From an uncultured bacterium (GTDB lineage Bacteria > Bacillota > Clostridia > Peptostreptococcales > Anaerovoracaceae): DNA of 33,624 nt. The notes under the pieces are model-generated. The model was not told where the DNA came from. It ran no database searches and saw nothing but the letters and a program-made list of their open reading frames with translations. Numbering within the stretch: the stretch's first letter is position 1; every line of letters starts with the position of its first letter. This document shows positions 23,254-31,076 of this stretch, in pieces. The stretch spans positions 1-33,624 of the forward strand of contig CAJMLH010000019.1 in assembly GCA_905214195.1 (NCBI GenBank), written 5' to 3'. A program made the position numbers and the translations under genes.

Positions 23254-24066
23254 CTACTTGTCCATATCAACAGGCACTTGTACCTCTATGTAGCGGAAGA
23301 ATTCGTTCTTTTCATAAGAACGGCCAATTAAAACAGTATTAACAGGGCCTACAACTGAATATTTTTTCTCTTTTGCATAATCTAAAATAGGATTTAACAA
23401 CTCTGCGCCTATGTCCATAAAACTTTTAACTTTTAAAACTGTGCATAGACACAAGTGTTCCCCTTGCTCAAATGCCGGCAAAGCCTTAAACTCTTCCAAG
23501 GATTCAAAATACTTAGACTCAATCGTATAATTCCATTTTACAATACTATTATCTAATTCAATCTCAATATCAAAAAAAATCAAATCATCATTAAAAAATC
23601 CCTTGCTTCCAAATTCATTATCAATAAATAACTCTTCATTGGCAAATTGCTCTTGTGTTCCGACTGCAAACGCAAAAACTTTTTTTGAAGGAATCATTTT
23701 AATCCAATAATTCCCTTCGTTGATTCTGAATGTTTTTTGATATTGAATAATTTCGTCGATACGCTTACACTTAAGCTGTAAATAATCAATCTTTTTTGAC
23801 AATTCATTTTTATATAAGCACATATTATTAAGTGCATTATTATCATATGTGTAAATAGAATCTTTTATATCAGAAAGCTTAATCCCCCAGCTTTTATAAT
23901 ATAAACATTCAGTCAATGCAAATATATCATGCATCGTATATTCACGATATTTATTGTTATTATTTCGATTAGGCTCAATGACACCGCATTTTTCATAATA
24001 GCGTATCATTTCATTGGATATATTGAGTATTTTAGATACATCTCCTATTCTGTATATGTATGACAT
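23254..24066 (-). CDS. MerR-family regulator with GyrI-like ligand-binding domain
   Basis: 270 residues from ATG 24066. The winged HTH is YRIGDVSKILNISNEMIRYY, EKCGVIEPNR and YREYTMHDIFALTECLYYKS. A coiled-coil linker (about 75-110, with LSKKIDYLQLKCKRIDEIIQ) leads to a C-terminal GyrI-like/SOUL-type domain (about 120-270: IKMIPSKKVFAFAVG ... FRYIEVQVPVDMDK) of the BmrR/Rob effector class, which binds small hydrophobic or cationic ligands. It is upstream of the EIIC-like gene on the same strand and very probably acts on the 19-bp-spacer promoter between them. Confidence 0.88.
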   Translation of the reverse strand: MSYIYRIGDVSKILNISNEMIRYYEKCGVIEPNRNNNNKYREYTMHDIFALTECLYYKSWGIKLSDIKDSIYTYDNNALNNMCLYKNELSKKIDYLQLKCKRIDEIIQYQKTFRINEGNYWIKMIPSKKVFAFAVGTQEQFANEELFIDNEFGSKGFFNDDLIFFDIEIELDNSIVKWNYTIESKYFESLEEFKALPAFEQGEHLCLCTVLKVKSFMDIGAELLNPILDYAKEKKYSVVGPVNTVLIGRSYEKNEFFRYIEVQVPVDMDK

Positions 24067-24425
24067 TTTTACCTCTTTTTTTCATATTAGAACATTATTA
24101 TAAAAGTGATAGCAAAACAAAAGAGATTTGTCAAGCCTATTTGCGTAAATGCAATCTTAAAACGGTTCTCCTTTAATCTCTAAAACTCTATTCTCTTCTG
24201 ACAGTCTAAACATTATCAAATTTGAATACCGATTTATTCTTCATTTTCTGTTGCGAACAAGAGAAAAAATATTTAGAATACTAATTAAACATAACTCGCA
24301 ATTTGCAATAAAGCTTTTTTAAGATTAACTGTATTTAATTTATTCCGTTTACACTCGTCTTAAAAGCTGCTTCAAACCGCTGAACTGCCGATTTTTATAA
24401 TTTTCCAAAATACAAAGGAGTCAAT
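24067..24425. other. Divergent intergenic region, merR / tag
   Basis: 359 bp, AT-rich. For merR (minus) there is TTGACA (24129-24134), a 17-bp spacer and TATCAC (24106-24111). No clear promoter is visible for tag, only the AAAGGAG ribosome-binding site just before 24426. I see no gene, repeat or structured RNA. Confidence 0.5.
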
Positions 24426-24995
24426 ATGAATTCACATGAAAACATCAGAAGATGCCACTGGGTAAATCCCAATAATCCCAATTACATAAAATATCACGAC
24501 GAAGAATGGTCTGTCCCATGTCACGACGACCACCGCCTCTTTGAAATGCTGATTTTAGAATCATTTCAGGCAGGTCTTTCATGGGAATGTATACTAAACA
24601 AGCGCCAAGCTTTCAGAGATGCTTTTGATAATTTCGACTTAGATAAAGTTTGCAGTTATAATGAAAAAAAAATTTCCGAGTTGCTTAACAACCCCAAAAT
24701 AATCAGAAATCGCCTTAAAATAAATGCAGCTGTAACCAATGCCTTGATTTTCAAAAAAATCAAAAGCGAATACGGCTCCTTTTCAAATTATATATGGAGC
24801 TTCACCGATAACAAAACAGTATACGAAATCGGAAAAACCTCCTCACCTCTGTCGGATACCGTATCAAAAGAACTTAAAGCAAGGGGAATGAAATTTGTCG
24901 GAACAACTATAATATATTCATATTTGCAGGCAATCGGAGTTATTTACTCCCATGATGAAGAATGTTACAAATATAAGGAGGCAATGCAATTATGA
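24426..24995 (+). CDS. tag: DNA-3-methyladenine glycosylase I
   Basis: 189 residues from ATG 24426 with AAAGGAG upstream. Tag removes N3-methyladenine from alkylated DNA (base excision repair). The zinc ligands are placed as in E. coli Tag: C10 (RRCHWV), H24 (KYHDEEW), H176 and C180 (YSHDEEC). The helix-hairpin-helix-like core includes FEMLILESFQAGLSWECILN, KIIRNRLKINAAVTNA and KFVGTTIIYSYLQAIG. The stop overlaps the start of the next gene by 4 bp. LexA is encoded immediately downstream, giving a DNA-damage neighbourhood. Confidence 0.95.
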   Translation: MNSHENIRRCHWVNPNNPNYIKYHDEEWSVPCHDDHRLFEMLILESFQAGLSWECILNKRQAFRDAFDNFDLDKVCSYNEKKISELLNNPKIIRNRLKINAAVTNALIFKKIKSEYGSFSNYIWSFTDNKTVYEIGKTSSPLSDTVSKELKARGMKFVGTTIIYSYLQAIGVIYSHDEECYKYKEAMQL

Positions 24996-25495
24996 GAAGA
25001 GCAGACAGAGAAATGCCAAAAGAATTTGCCCTTGAGATTGTAGATAAATGCCCATATGCAATCATTTCAATGATGGACTGTGACGCTCCTTATGCAGTAC
25101 CGATTTCTATAGTACGAAGCGGTGATTCCATCTATTTTCACTGCGCCAAGGAGGGGCGAAAAACAAACATCCTCACTTCATATCCCAGAGTATCAATAGT
25201 GTGCGTAGGAGATGTAGCCCCCTCATCCGACAAATTCACTACAGAATACGAATCAGCCATAATCACAGGCACTGCAAGGAAAGTTATAAGAGATGAAGAA
25301 AAAATAAATGCCTTACGACTTATATGTGAAAGATACACCCCGTCAAATATGAACAATTTTGACAAAGCCATAGAAAAAAGCCTTTCACGGACAGCTATAT
25401 GGAAAGTTGATATTGACTCAATCAGCGGAAAGCGAAAAAAATACGGAAATGACGGTAAGGAAATCAAATACCCAAAACAATTGTTAAATATTTAG
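24992..25495 (+). CDS. Pyridoxamine 5'-phosphate oxidase-fold flavoprotein (NimA-like)
   Basis: 167 residues from ATG 24992, overlapping tag by 4 bp. It has the split-barrel FMN-binding fold: MRRADREMPKEFALEIVDKC, YAIISMMDCDAPYAVPISIV, IYFHCAKEGRKTNIL (FMN phosphate contacts), VSIVCVGD, FTTEYESAIITGTARKV, and a C-terminal RTAIWKVDIDSISGKRK. Family members include 5-nitroimidazole reductases (NimA) and uncharacterised FMN reductases. The substrate cannot be assigned. Coupling with tag suggests a role in handling toxic or damaging compounds, which is inference. Confidence 0.85.
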   Translation: MRRADREMPKEFALEIVDKCPYAIISMMDCDAPYAVPISIVRSGDSIYFHCAKEGRKTNILTSYPRVSIVCVGDVAPSSDKFTTEYESAIITGTARKVIRDEEKINALRLICERYTPSNMNNFDKAIEKSLSRTAIWKVDIDSISGKRKKYGNDGKEIKYPKQLLNI

Positions 25496-25505
25496 ATAAA
25501 TATGT

Positions 25506-25543
25506 GAACACATGTTTACTTCTTGTTCTTTTTATGGTATAGT
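25506..25543 (+). promoter_or_regulatory. lexA promoter with overlapping SOS box
   Basis: -35 TTTACT (25515-25520), 17-bp spacer, -10 TATAGT (25538-25543). GAACACATGTTT (25506-25517) matches the Gram-positive LexA box GAAC-N4-GTTC with one mismatch and overlaps the -35, implying autorepression. The flanks extend the dyad (GTGAACA/TGTTTAC). Confidence 0.78.
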
Positions 25544-25571
25544 AAAACCATACAACATAAGGAGAAAAGCC

Positions 25572-26231
25572 ATGGCAGTACTTAAAGAGCGTGAACAAAA
25601 AATACTTAATTATATGAAAGAGGAGATAAGAACCAAGGGATATCCTCCCACAGTAAGAGAAATCTGTGCTGCACTCTGTATAAAATCAACATCAACGGCA
25701 CATAAGGATATTGAAAATCTTGTCAGACAGGGTTATTTGGTTAAAGACCCTTCAAAACCTCGTGCCCTGATGGTAGTTGATCCTCTTTCCGGCAAACACT
25801 CAAGCGAAGAAACCAACCATCATGACGATTATGATATATCACACAATATTGTAAGTATACCTATCGTCGGCAATGTGGCTGCAGGGACACCGATTCTGGC
25901 AGAAGAAAACATAGAAGAATTTTTTCCCATTCCCGCTCAATATGCTACAGGAGGAACAAACTACATGCTCCATGTCAGAGGCGAAAGTATGATAGAAGCC
26001 GGAATTATGGATGGTGATCTTATTTTAGTTCAGCAGACAGAAACAGCTTCCAACGGAGAAATCGTCGTGGCGATGCTTGATGGATTTGAAAGTGAAGCTA
26101 CAGTTAAAACTTTTTACAAAGAAGACGGACACATAAGGCTTCAACCTGAAAACTCATCCATGAGTCCAATAATCGTCAAGGATGTTAAAATCTTAGGAAA
26201 AGTCAAAGGAGTCTTTAGATATTTCAATTAA
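25572..26231 (+). CDS. lexA: LexA repressor
   Basis: 219 residues. ATG 25572 is chosen because AAGGAG sits just upstream and the family begins at this point; the frame opens earlier but that part covers the promoter. The winged HTH is QKILNYMKEEIRTKGYPPTV, REICAALCIKSTSTAHKDIE. Self-cleavage site A104-G105 (NVAAGTPI), nucleophile S139 (GESMIEAG) and general base K179 (EATVKTF) are all present, so the repressor should undergo RecA-stimulated cleavage. It controls the SOS regulon, and the tag and PNPOx genes upstream may be neighbours rather than members. Confidence 0.97.
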   Translation: MAVLKEREQKILNYMKEEIRTKGYPPTVREICAALCIKSTSTAHKDIENLVRQGYLVKDPSKPRALMVVDPLSGKHSSEETNHHDDYDISHNIVSIPIVGNVAAGTPILAEENIEEFFPIPAQYATGGTNYMLHVRGESMIEAGIMDGDLILVQQTETASNGEIVVAMLDGFESEATVKTFYKEDGHIRLQPENSSMSPIIVKDVKILGKVKGVFRYFN

Positions 26232-26253
26232 ATATTTCAAATAATACAATCTG

Positions 26254-26303
26254 CCTGCCATTATCGCAAACTCATCTTCTACAGCGTTAAGGCAGGTGAT
26301 TTT
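26254..26303 (+). terminator. Terminator of lexA
   Basis: CCTGCC (26254-26259) pairs with GGCAGG (26291-26296) around a 31-nt loop, followed by TGATTTTTATT. Confidence 0.55.
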
Positions 26304-26430
26304 TATTATAATATGCTTTTACAAGCCTGATGCCAACGGAAATATACTCTTTTATTTTATTCTTCACTATGATATCATATTCATCGACTCATAAAGCCCA
26401 AACTTATAAATACAAAAGGAGACGCCCAAA

Positions 26431-27987
26431 ATGAGCTTATTGACAGTAGAAAATGTTACACACGGATTTGGTGCAAGACAAATATTGGAAAATGCTTCTT
26501 TCAGACTCCTGAAAGGAGAACACATAGGACTTATAGGAGCTAACGGAGAAGGAAAATCAACTTTTCTAAACATAATAACAGGAAAGCTTATGCCCGATGA
26601 GGGTAATATAACATGGTCACGCCATGTTACAGTAGGCTATTTAGACCAGCACAGTGTGCTGAAAAAAGGTATGACTATACGAGAAGTCTTGAGAACAGCC
26701 TTTGACAGTATGTACAGCTTAGAACAAGATATGCTCAAACTCTACGAAGATATGAGCACTGCTGATGAATCGTCTTTGAACGATATGATGGAAGAAGCCG
26801 GAGAAATACAACAAATGCTTGAATCTTCCGGGTTCTACCAGTTGGATTCCAAGATAGAAGAAGTTGCCGGAGGTCTGGGACTTACCGATATAGGCCTTGA
26901 CCGAGATGTTTCTGATCTTTCAGGGGGACAGCGTACCAAGGTTCTTCTGGTAAAGCTCCTTTTAGAAAACCCCTCGATCCTCATACTGGACGAACCGACC
27001 AATTATCTGGATCACCCTCATATAGTGTGGCTCACCAGATACTTAAGCGAGTATGAAAATGCTTTTATACTAATTTCCCATGATGTGGAGTTTTTAAATT
27101 CCGTAGTAAATGTAATATACAATCTCGAAGACGGCAACTTGACCCGCTACACAGGCGACTACAAGAATTTTATGCGAATGTATGAAATAAAAAAAGAACA
27201 AGAGCTTAAAGCTTATCAGCGTCAACAGGCCGAAATAGAAAAACTGGAAGATTTTATCGCAAGAAACAAAGCTCGAGTAGCGACGAGAGGAATGGCTCAT
27301 TCAAGACAGCGGCAGCTTGATAAAATGGAAATACTTGAGAAGCCTCAAGAAAAAATAAAACCGGAATTTAATTTTCTCATGGCAAGAACTCCAAGCCGAT
27401 TTATCGTAGAAGCAAAAGATCTCGTCATAGGTTATGACGAGCCTCTAACAAAACCGGTCTCATTTACTATAGAAAGAGGAGAAAAAATTGCCGTGGTGGG
27501 AACCAACGGTCTGGGCAAAACCACTCTGCTTAAAACCATACTTGGAAAGCTAAAACCTATATCAGGGGAAGTTTCTCTCGGAGATTATCTATTTCCCGGA
27601 TATTTTGAACAAGAAGCCGACCGGGATTCCACCGTCAGCGCCCTAGACACATTCTGGGCACAGTTTCCTTCCATGGAAAACAGAGAAGTGCGTCTTTGTC
27701 TTGCAAAATGCGGCTTAACCAACGAGCATATAACCAACCAAATGCGAGTGCTCAGCGGAGGTGAAAACGCCAAAGTTCGTCTTGCCATTGTAATGAATCG
27801 TGAACACAACTGGCTCATTCTTGACGAGCCTACTAACCATCTTGATGTAGATGCGAAAGAAGAGCTTAAACGAGCCTTAAAAGAATATCCCGGCACAGTG
27901 CTTTTGGTTTCACACGAACCGTCATTCTATGAAGATTTTGTAACAAGGATTCTTAATGTTGAAGATTGGACTACAAAAATAATATAG
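26431..27987 (+). CDS. ABC-F family ATPase (YkpA/YbiT-like)
   Basis: 518 residues from ATG 26431 with AAAGGAGA upstream. It has two ABC cassettes and no membrane domain. Cassette 1: Walker A GANGEGKS, signature LSGGQRTK, Walker B ILILDEPTNYLD, H-switch ISHD. A P-site linker of about 80 residues (MYEIKKEQELKAYQRQQAEI ... RGMAHSRQRQLDKM) separates them. Cassette 2: GTNGLGKT, signature LSGGENAK, LILDEPTNHLD, SHE. ABC-F proteins bind the ribosomal E site and adjust translation; some confer antibiotic resistance. The arm subdomain and short linker resemble the housekeeping YkpA/YbiT group rather than resistance factors. Single gene with its own terminator. Confidence 0.93.
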   Translation: MSLLTVENVTHGFGARQILENASFRLLKGEHIGLIGANGEGKSTFLNIITGKLMPDEGNITWSRHVTVGYLDQHSVLKKGMTIREVLRTAFDSMYSLEQDMLKLYEDMSTADESSLNDMMEEAGEIQQMLESSGFYQLDSKIEEVAGGLGLTDIGLDRDVSDLSGGQRTKVLLVKLLLENPSILILDEPTNYLDHPHIVWLTRYLSEYENAFILISHDVEFLNSVVNVIYNLEDGNLTRYTGDYKNFMRMYEIKKEQELKAYQRQQAEIEKLEDFIARNKARVATRGMAHSRQRQLDKMEILEKPQEKIKPEFNFLMARTPSRFIVEAKDLVIGYDEPLTKPVSFTIERGEKIAVVGTNGLGKTTLLKTILGKLKPISGEVSLGDYLFPGYFEQEADRDSTVSALDTFWAQFPSMENREVRLCLAKCGLTNEHITNQMRVLSGGENAKVRLAIVMNREHNWLILDEPTNHLDVDAKEELKRALKEYPGTVLLVSHEPSFYEDFVTRILNVEDWTTKII

Positions 27988-28016
27988 CTTCCATGCTCAC
28001 ACAAAGCAAAAACAAC

Positions 28017-28069
28017 AAATGCCGAAGCAGACCCAAATTTACAAAAAATATGTCTGCCCGGCATTTTTT
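28017..28069 (+). terminator. Terminator of the ABC-F gene
   Basis: AAATGCCG and GCAGAC (28017-28032) pair with GTCTGC and CGGCATTT (28052-28065) with small bulges, followed by a T run. It also separates the converging lysO-like gene. Confidence 0.85.
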
Positions 28070-28115
28070 ATATTCCTCCGATATTATCCAATCTGATTAA
28101 ACTTCTATACTTTAA

Positions 28116-29081
28116 CTAACCTATTGCCAATGTAACGAATATAGGAACCGACAAACACATAAGTGCTCCTGTACAGAAAGAATATACTACAGTTTCGGCT
28201 CTGCATGACCGTTCTACTATTGATATACATACATCCATAGCCGCTACACCCGGAATCGCTGTACTCTCAAGGTATCCGATTTTTTTAGCTGCAAGAGGGA
28301 TTATTACTATTCCCAAAGTCTCCCTTATGACATTATGCATAAAGGATACTGCGCCTGCTACTGCAAACCCTGCCTCGGTCAACATTCCCGGAGCCAAAGT
28401 GTACCAGCCGAAACCTGCACTTATAGCCACTGATTCCGATACGGTAAGGGATGAAACCATACCATATACGGCTCCCATAATCAGGCTTCCTGCAACGGCT
28501 GCTATCGGAATAAATATTACTTTTATACCGGCGCCCTTAAAGCTCTGTGCAACTTTTCCTCCCATTCCCAAGTCAAAGCCTGCAAGACCAAGCAATATGC
28601 ATATGCCCACTACGAGCCAGTCTCCCGACATTGCCTGAAATTCATCTGTATTTTCAAATATTTCAGGAATAAAGAAATATCCTGCCAACATTCCGCAAAC
28701 TACAAAAGCAAGAATTATCAAGGTAAACTTAGCGCCTCCTGTCTGTGCCTCATCCCCATCTTTTTCAATGCTTTCAGTCATTTCGCTTTCAAGAACTCCC
28801 TCTTTGTTAAGTTTTAAAAGTTTTCTTGTAATATGCACCGCAAGTATACTTCCGCCAACAACAAATACGGTTATACACAGCGATTGCAATCCTATTGTTC
28901 CAAGGTTGGATGTAACCTCTTCGTTAGCTCCCATTCTGAGACCCATCAAAAATACTAAAACACAAATTACTGCATTTGTAAGTTTTCCCACAAAAGAAAA
29001 CTTTTCTTTTTTGTCACGAAGCTTTGAAGCTATGGCATAACATACCAACATTATTGCCCAATATAAAATCAAAAGTGTCAT
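28116..29081 (-). CDS. LysO-family (DUF340) L-lysine exporter-like protein, copy 2
   Basis: 321 residues from ATG 29081, 21 bp after copy 1. It has about eight membrane helices. LysO (E. coli YbjE) exports L-lysine and its toxic analogue thialysine. Family features: short N-terminal half with LMGLRMGANEEV, a charged cytoplasmic loop (GVLESEMTESIEKDGDEAQT), then the conserved core LLGLAGFDLGMGG, AISAGFGWYTLAPGML, FMHNVIRETLGIVIIPLAAK, and AAMDVCISIVERSCR. It is a clear paralogue of the gene at 29103-30116 (same loop positions and motifs), so the pair arose by tandem duplication and may form a heterodimer. Confidence 0.87.
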   Translation of the reverse strand: MTLLILYWAIMLVCYAIASKLRDKKEKFSFVGKLTNAVICVLVFLMGLRMGANEEVTSNLGTIGLQSLCITVFVVGGSILAVHITRKLLKLNKEGVLESEMTESIEKDGDEAQTGGAKFTLIILAFVVCGMLAGYFFIPEIFENTDEFQAMSGDWLVVGICILLGLAGFDLGMGGKVAQSFKGAGIKVIFIPIAAVAGSLIMGAVYGMVSSLTVSESVAISAGFGWYTLAPGMLTEAGFAVAGAVSFMHNVIRETLGIVIIPLAAKKIGYLESTAIPGVAAMDVCISIVERSCRAETVVYSFCTGALMCLSVPIFVTLAIG

Positions 29082-29102
29082 TTCTTATCCTATTACTCCT
29101 TT

Positions 29103-30116
29103 TTATCCTATAATCAAAGGTACCAAAATCGGCACCAGAATACTCAATATCGCGCCTGATATAAACGAATAAACGGCAATATCCCCTCTTGTTGCTTTCT
29201 CAACAATCGGCAGACAGACATCCATTGCGGCAGAACCCGGCAGTCCTACCGTCTCAACAAACCCTATCTTTTTAGCCACGAGAGGAATCAACAGTATTGC
29301 AAACAGCTCCCTCATAACATTATGCAGAAAACATACTGCACTGGCGGTCATATGCCCCGCTTCCATGATTATCCCCGGCGCCAAAGTGTACCAGCCGAAA
29401 CCTGCTCCTATAGCCAAAGATTCCCTAACTGTAAGATCAAGGAAAAATGACATTATAAAAGCAGCTGATAATGTTCCGACAATAACTGCAAGAGGAATTG
29501 CGAATATTCTCAGTCCCACTGCTTTAAAATTATTTACAACGGTGCCCTCTATGCCAAGGTCTACACCTATAAATACCAAAAGCAAACATAAGCCTATTTT
29601 TATTCCAAGACCTGCTGCATTTTCAAACACATGCATATTTCCTGCAAACACATTTCGTATAACAAAATATCCTAAAAGCATACCGATAATAACAAATATT
29701 AAAATAATTAAAGTCATCTTGTTTCCGTTCCCCGCCTCTTCCTCTATAGCGTGAACTTCTGCTTCCAATTCCTTTTCGTTTTCATCGGTTCGGCTCTCTT
29801 TTGACCCGGAAATTTTACTTTTCTCAAGACTTCCGTATCTGTCTATCCTAAGAAGCTTCCGTGTTATCCAAATAGCTCCAACCGAAAATGCCATTATAAC
29901 CACTGTAATCAAAAATGCAGAAAGCCCTATTGTACTCAGATTATCTATAATCTCCTTATTAGAGCCCATTCTTGCTCCCATGCACAAAACAAGCAGCATT
30001 ATTGCTACAGTCTGTACCTTACCTGTCCATGTAAGGCTTTCTTTTTTGCTTCTTAATTTACTTCCTAAAAAATATCCGAGTATAGTTACTCCCAGATATA
30101 AAATTAAATCAGTCAT
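29103..30116 (-). CDS. LysO-family (DUF340) L-lysine exporter-like protein, copy 1
   Basis: 337 residues from ATG 30116 with TTAGGAGT upstream. Same architecture as copy 2: LCMGARMGSNKEI, a longer acidic loop (KEVEL-type stretch with ENEKELEAEVHAIEEEAG), LVFIGVDLGIEG, AIGAGFGWYTLAPGIIMEAG, CFLHNVMRELFAILLIPLVA, and AAMDVCLPIVEKATRGD. The conserved aspartates in the DLG and AMDVC motifs match the export-relevant core of LysO. It is first in the two-gene unit; an extended -10 (TGTTATACT, around 30148-30156) lies about 30 bp upstream. I see no lysine riboswitch. The nearby Kdd-like regulator gives circumstantial support for lysine as substrate. Confidence 0.88.
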   Translation of the reverse strand: MTDLILYLGVTILGYFLGSKLRSKKESLTWTGKVQTVAIMLLVLCMGARMGSNKEIIDNLSTIGLSAFLITVVIMAFSVGAIWITRKLLRIDRYGSLEKSKISGSKESRTDENEKELEAEVHAIEEEAGNGNKMTLIILIFVIIGMLLGYFVIRNVFAGNMHVFENAAGLGIKIGLCLLLVFIGVDLGIEGTVVNNFKAVGLRIFAIPLAVIVGTLSAAFIMSFFLDLTVRESLAIGAGFGWYTLAPGIIMEAGHMTASAVCFLHNVMRELFAILLIPLVAKKIGFVETVGLPGSAAMDVCLPIVEKATRGDIAVYSFISGAILSILVPILVPLIIG

Positions 30117-30220
30117 CTGAAACTCCTAAATTGATACATCAGCATACAGTATAACATCTTATATCATCAAAAATCTATATAAAGCAATAATTTTTCATTT
30201 AAATATTATTTTTCTTTTCC

Positions 30221-30249
30221 TTGACAAAACATCAATACACTAAGATAAT
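30221..30249 (+). promoter_or_regulatory. SigA promoter of pyrR
   Basis: -35 TTGACA (30221-30226), 17-bp spacer, -10 GATAAT (30244-30249), about 38 bp before the start codon. Confidence 0.72.
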
Positions 30250-30287
30250 TAAATTACACTTTTTTATAAAAGGCAAGGAGCTAAATT

Positions 30288-30824
30288 ATGATTCTTAAAG
30301 CAAACCTGATGACAGAATCCGATATGAACCGCGCGCTAAAGCGAATGTCTCATCAGATTCTTGAATCCAACCACGGAGCAAATAATATAGTAATTCTGGG
30401 TATCAAACGCAGAGGTCTTCCTCTGGCTCAGCTCTTGGCTGCAAATATCAAAACTATCGAGGGCGTTGATGTACCTGTGGGAGAACTGGACATTTCCCTT
30501 TACAGAGACGATGTCCAAAGAGATTCAATAGACCCGGTCGTATCGGATTGTAATATAAATTTCAAATTAACCGGGAAAGACATTATCCTTGTTGATGATG
30601 TATTATATACAGGCAGAACCGTAAGAGCCGCTCTTGACGCAATTTCAAAATACGGCCGTGCTTCAACCGTCCAACTTGCCGTGCTCATCGACAGAGGACA
30701 CAGGGAACTCCCTATAAGGGCTGATTATGTGGGGAAAAATGTACCTACATCCAGAGATGAATTGATTTCTGTCTGCGTCAAGGATATTGACGGCGAAAAC
30801 GGAGTCAAATTGTTCAGTAAATAA
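30288..30824 (+). CDS. pyrR: PyrR: pyrimidine operon attenuation protein / uracil phosphoribosyltransferase
   Basis: 178 residues from ATG 30288 with AAGGAG upstream. PyrR binds UMP/UTP and pyr mRNA anti-antiterminators and usually has weak uracil phosphoribosyltransferase activity. The family pattern is complete: MTESDMNRALKRMSHQILES, IVILGIKRRGLPLAQLLA, GELDISLYRDDV, the PRPP loop DIILVDDVLYTGRTVRAALD, VLIDRGHRELPIRADYVGKN, and VPTSRDELISV. No other pyr gene and no PyrR-binding attenuator is recognisable here, so it must act on pyr transcripts elsewhere. Confidence 0.96.
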   Translation: MILKANLMTESDMNRALKRMSHQILESNHGANNIVILGIKRRGLPLAQLLAANIKTIEGVDVPVGELDISLYRDDVQRDSIDPVVSDCNINFKLTGKDIILVDDVLYTGRTVRAALDAISKYGRASTVQLAVLIDRGHRELPIRADYVGKNVPTSRDELISVCVKDIDGENGVKLFSK

Positions 30825-30872
30825 TCATGAATATTTGCCAATCCTAATTTTGTTTTTGGTTTTGTTTCAAAT

Positions 30873-30925
30873 TTGATTCAAACTTGATTCGGGTTTCTTG
30901 TGTTTTTGATTCTTTATTGAATCAA
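30873..30925. promoter_or_regulatory. Candidate enhancer (UAS) for the sigma-54 activator
   Basis: Four copies of TTGATTC: direct at 30873-30879, 30884-30890 and 30906-30912, and inverted (GAATCAA) at 30919-30925. The last two form a perfect dyad with 8-bp arms and a 6-bp centre (30905-30926). The cluster lies about 110-160 bp upstream of the sigma-54 start site, the usual enhancer distance. A related dyad occurs at 33559-33578. Confidence 0.65.
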
Positions 30926-30957
30926 ATTACCTTTATATTTTAAATTGTTGAAATTCC

Positions 30958-30999
30958 AAAAACCTTAAAACGGCTGATTAAAGCCGTTTTAAGGTTTTT
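30958..30999. terminator. Strong bidirectional terminator after pyrR
   Basis: An 18-bp perfect stem: 30958-30975 with 30982-30999, loop GATTAA, with A5 and T5 at the ends. It separates pyrR and the enhancer region from the sigma-54 promoter, which starts 9 bp later. Confidence 0.92.
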
Positions 31000-31007
31000 C
31001 TATATTT

Positions 31008-31023
31008 TGGCACGCCTTTTGCA
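31008..31023 (+). promoter_or_regulatory. Sigma-54 (-24/-12) promoter
   Basis: TGGCACG (31008-31014), four bases, TTGCA (31019-31023): an exact match to the RpoN consensus with GG-N10-GC spacing (GG at 31009-31010, GC at 31021-31022). The start would be near 31034, giving a leader of about 43 nt to the ATG at 31077. A sigma-54 activator gene lies 84 bp past the end of that gene. Confidence 0.9.
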
Positions 31024-31076
31024 TTATAAAATAATGTAAAAGAAAAGTGATAACAAATTTTAGGAGGTATATATAA

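Noticed and set aside
30117..30287. Lysine riboswitch or PyrR attenuator between lysO and pyrR
   Set aside because: No conserved lysine-riboswitch core or PyrR-binding hairpin is visible; only ordinary promoter elements are found.
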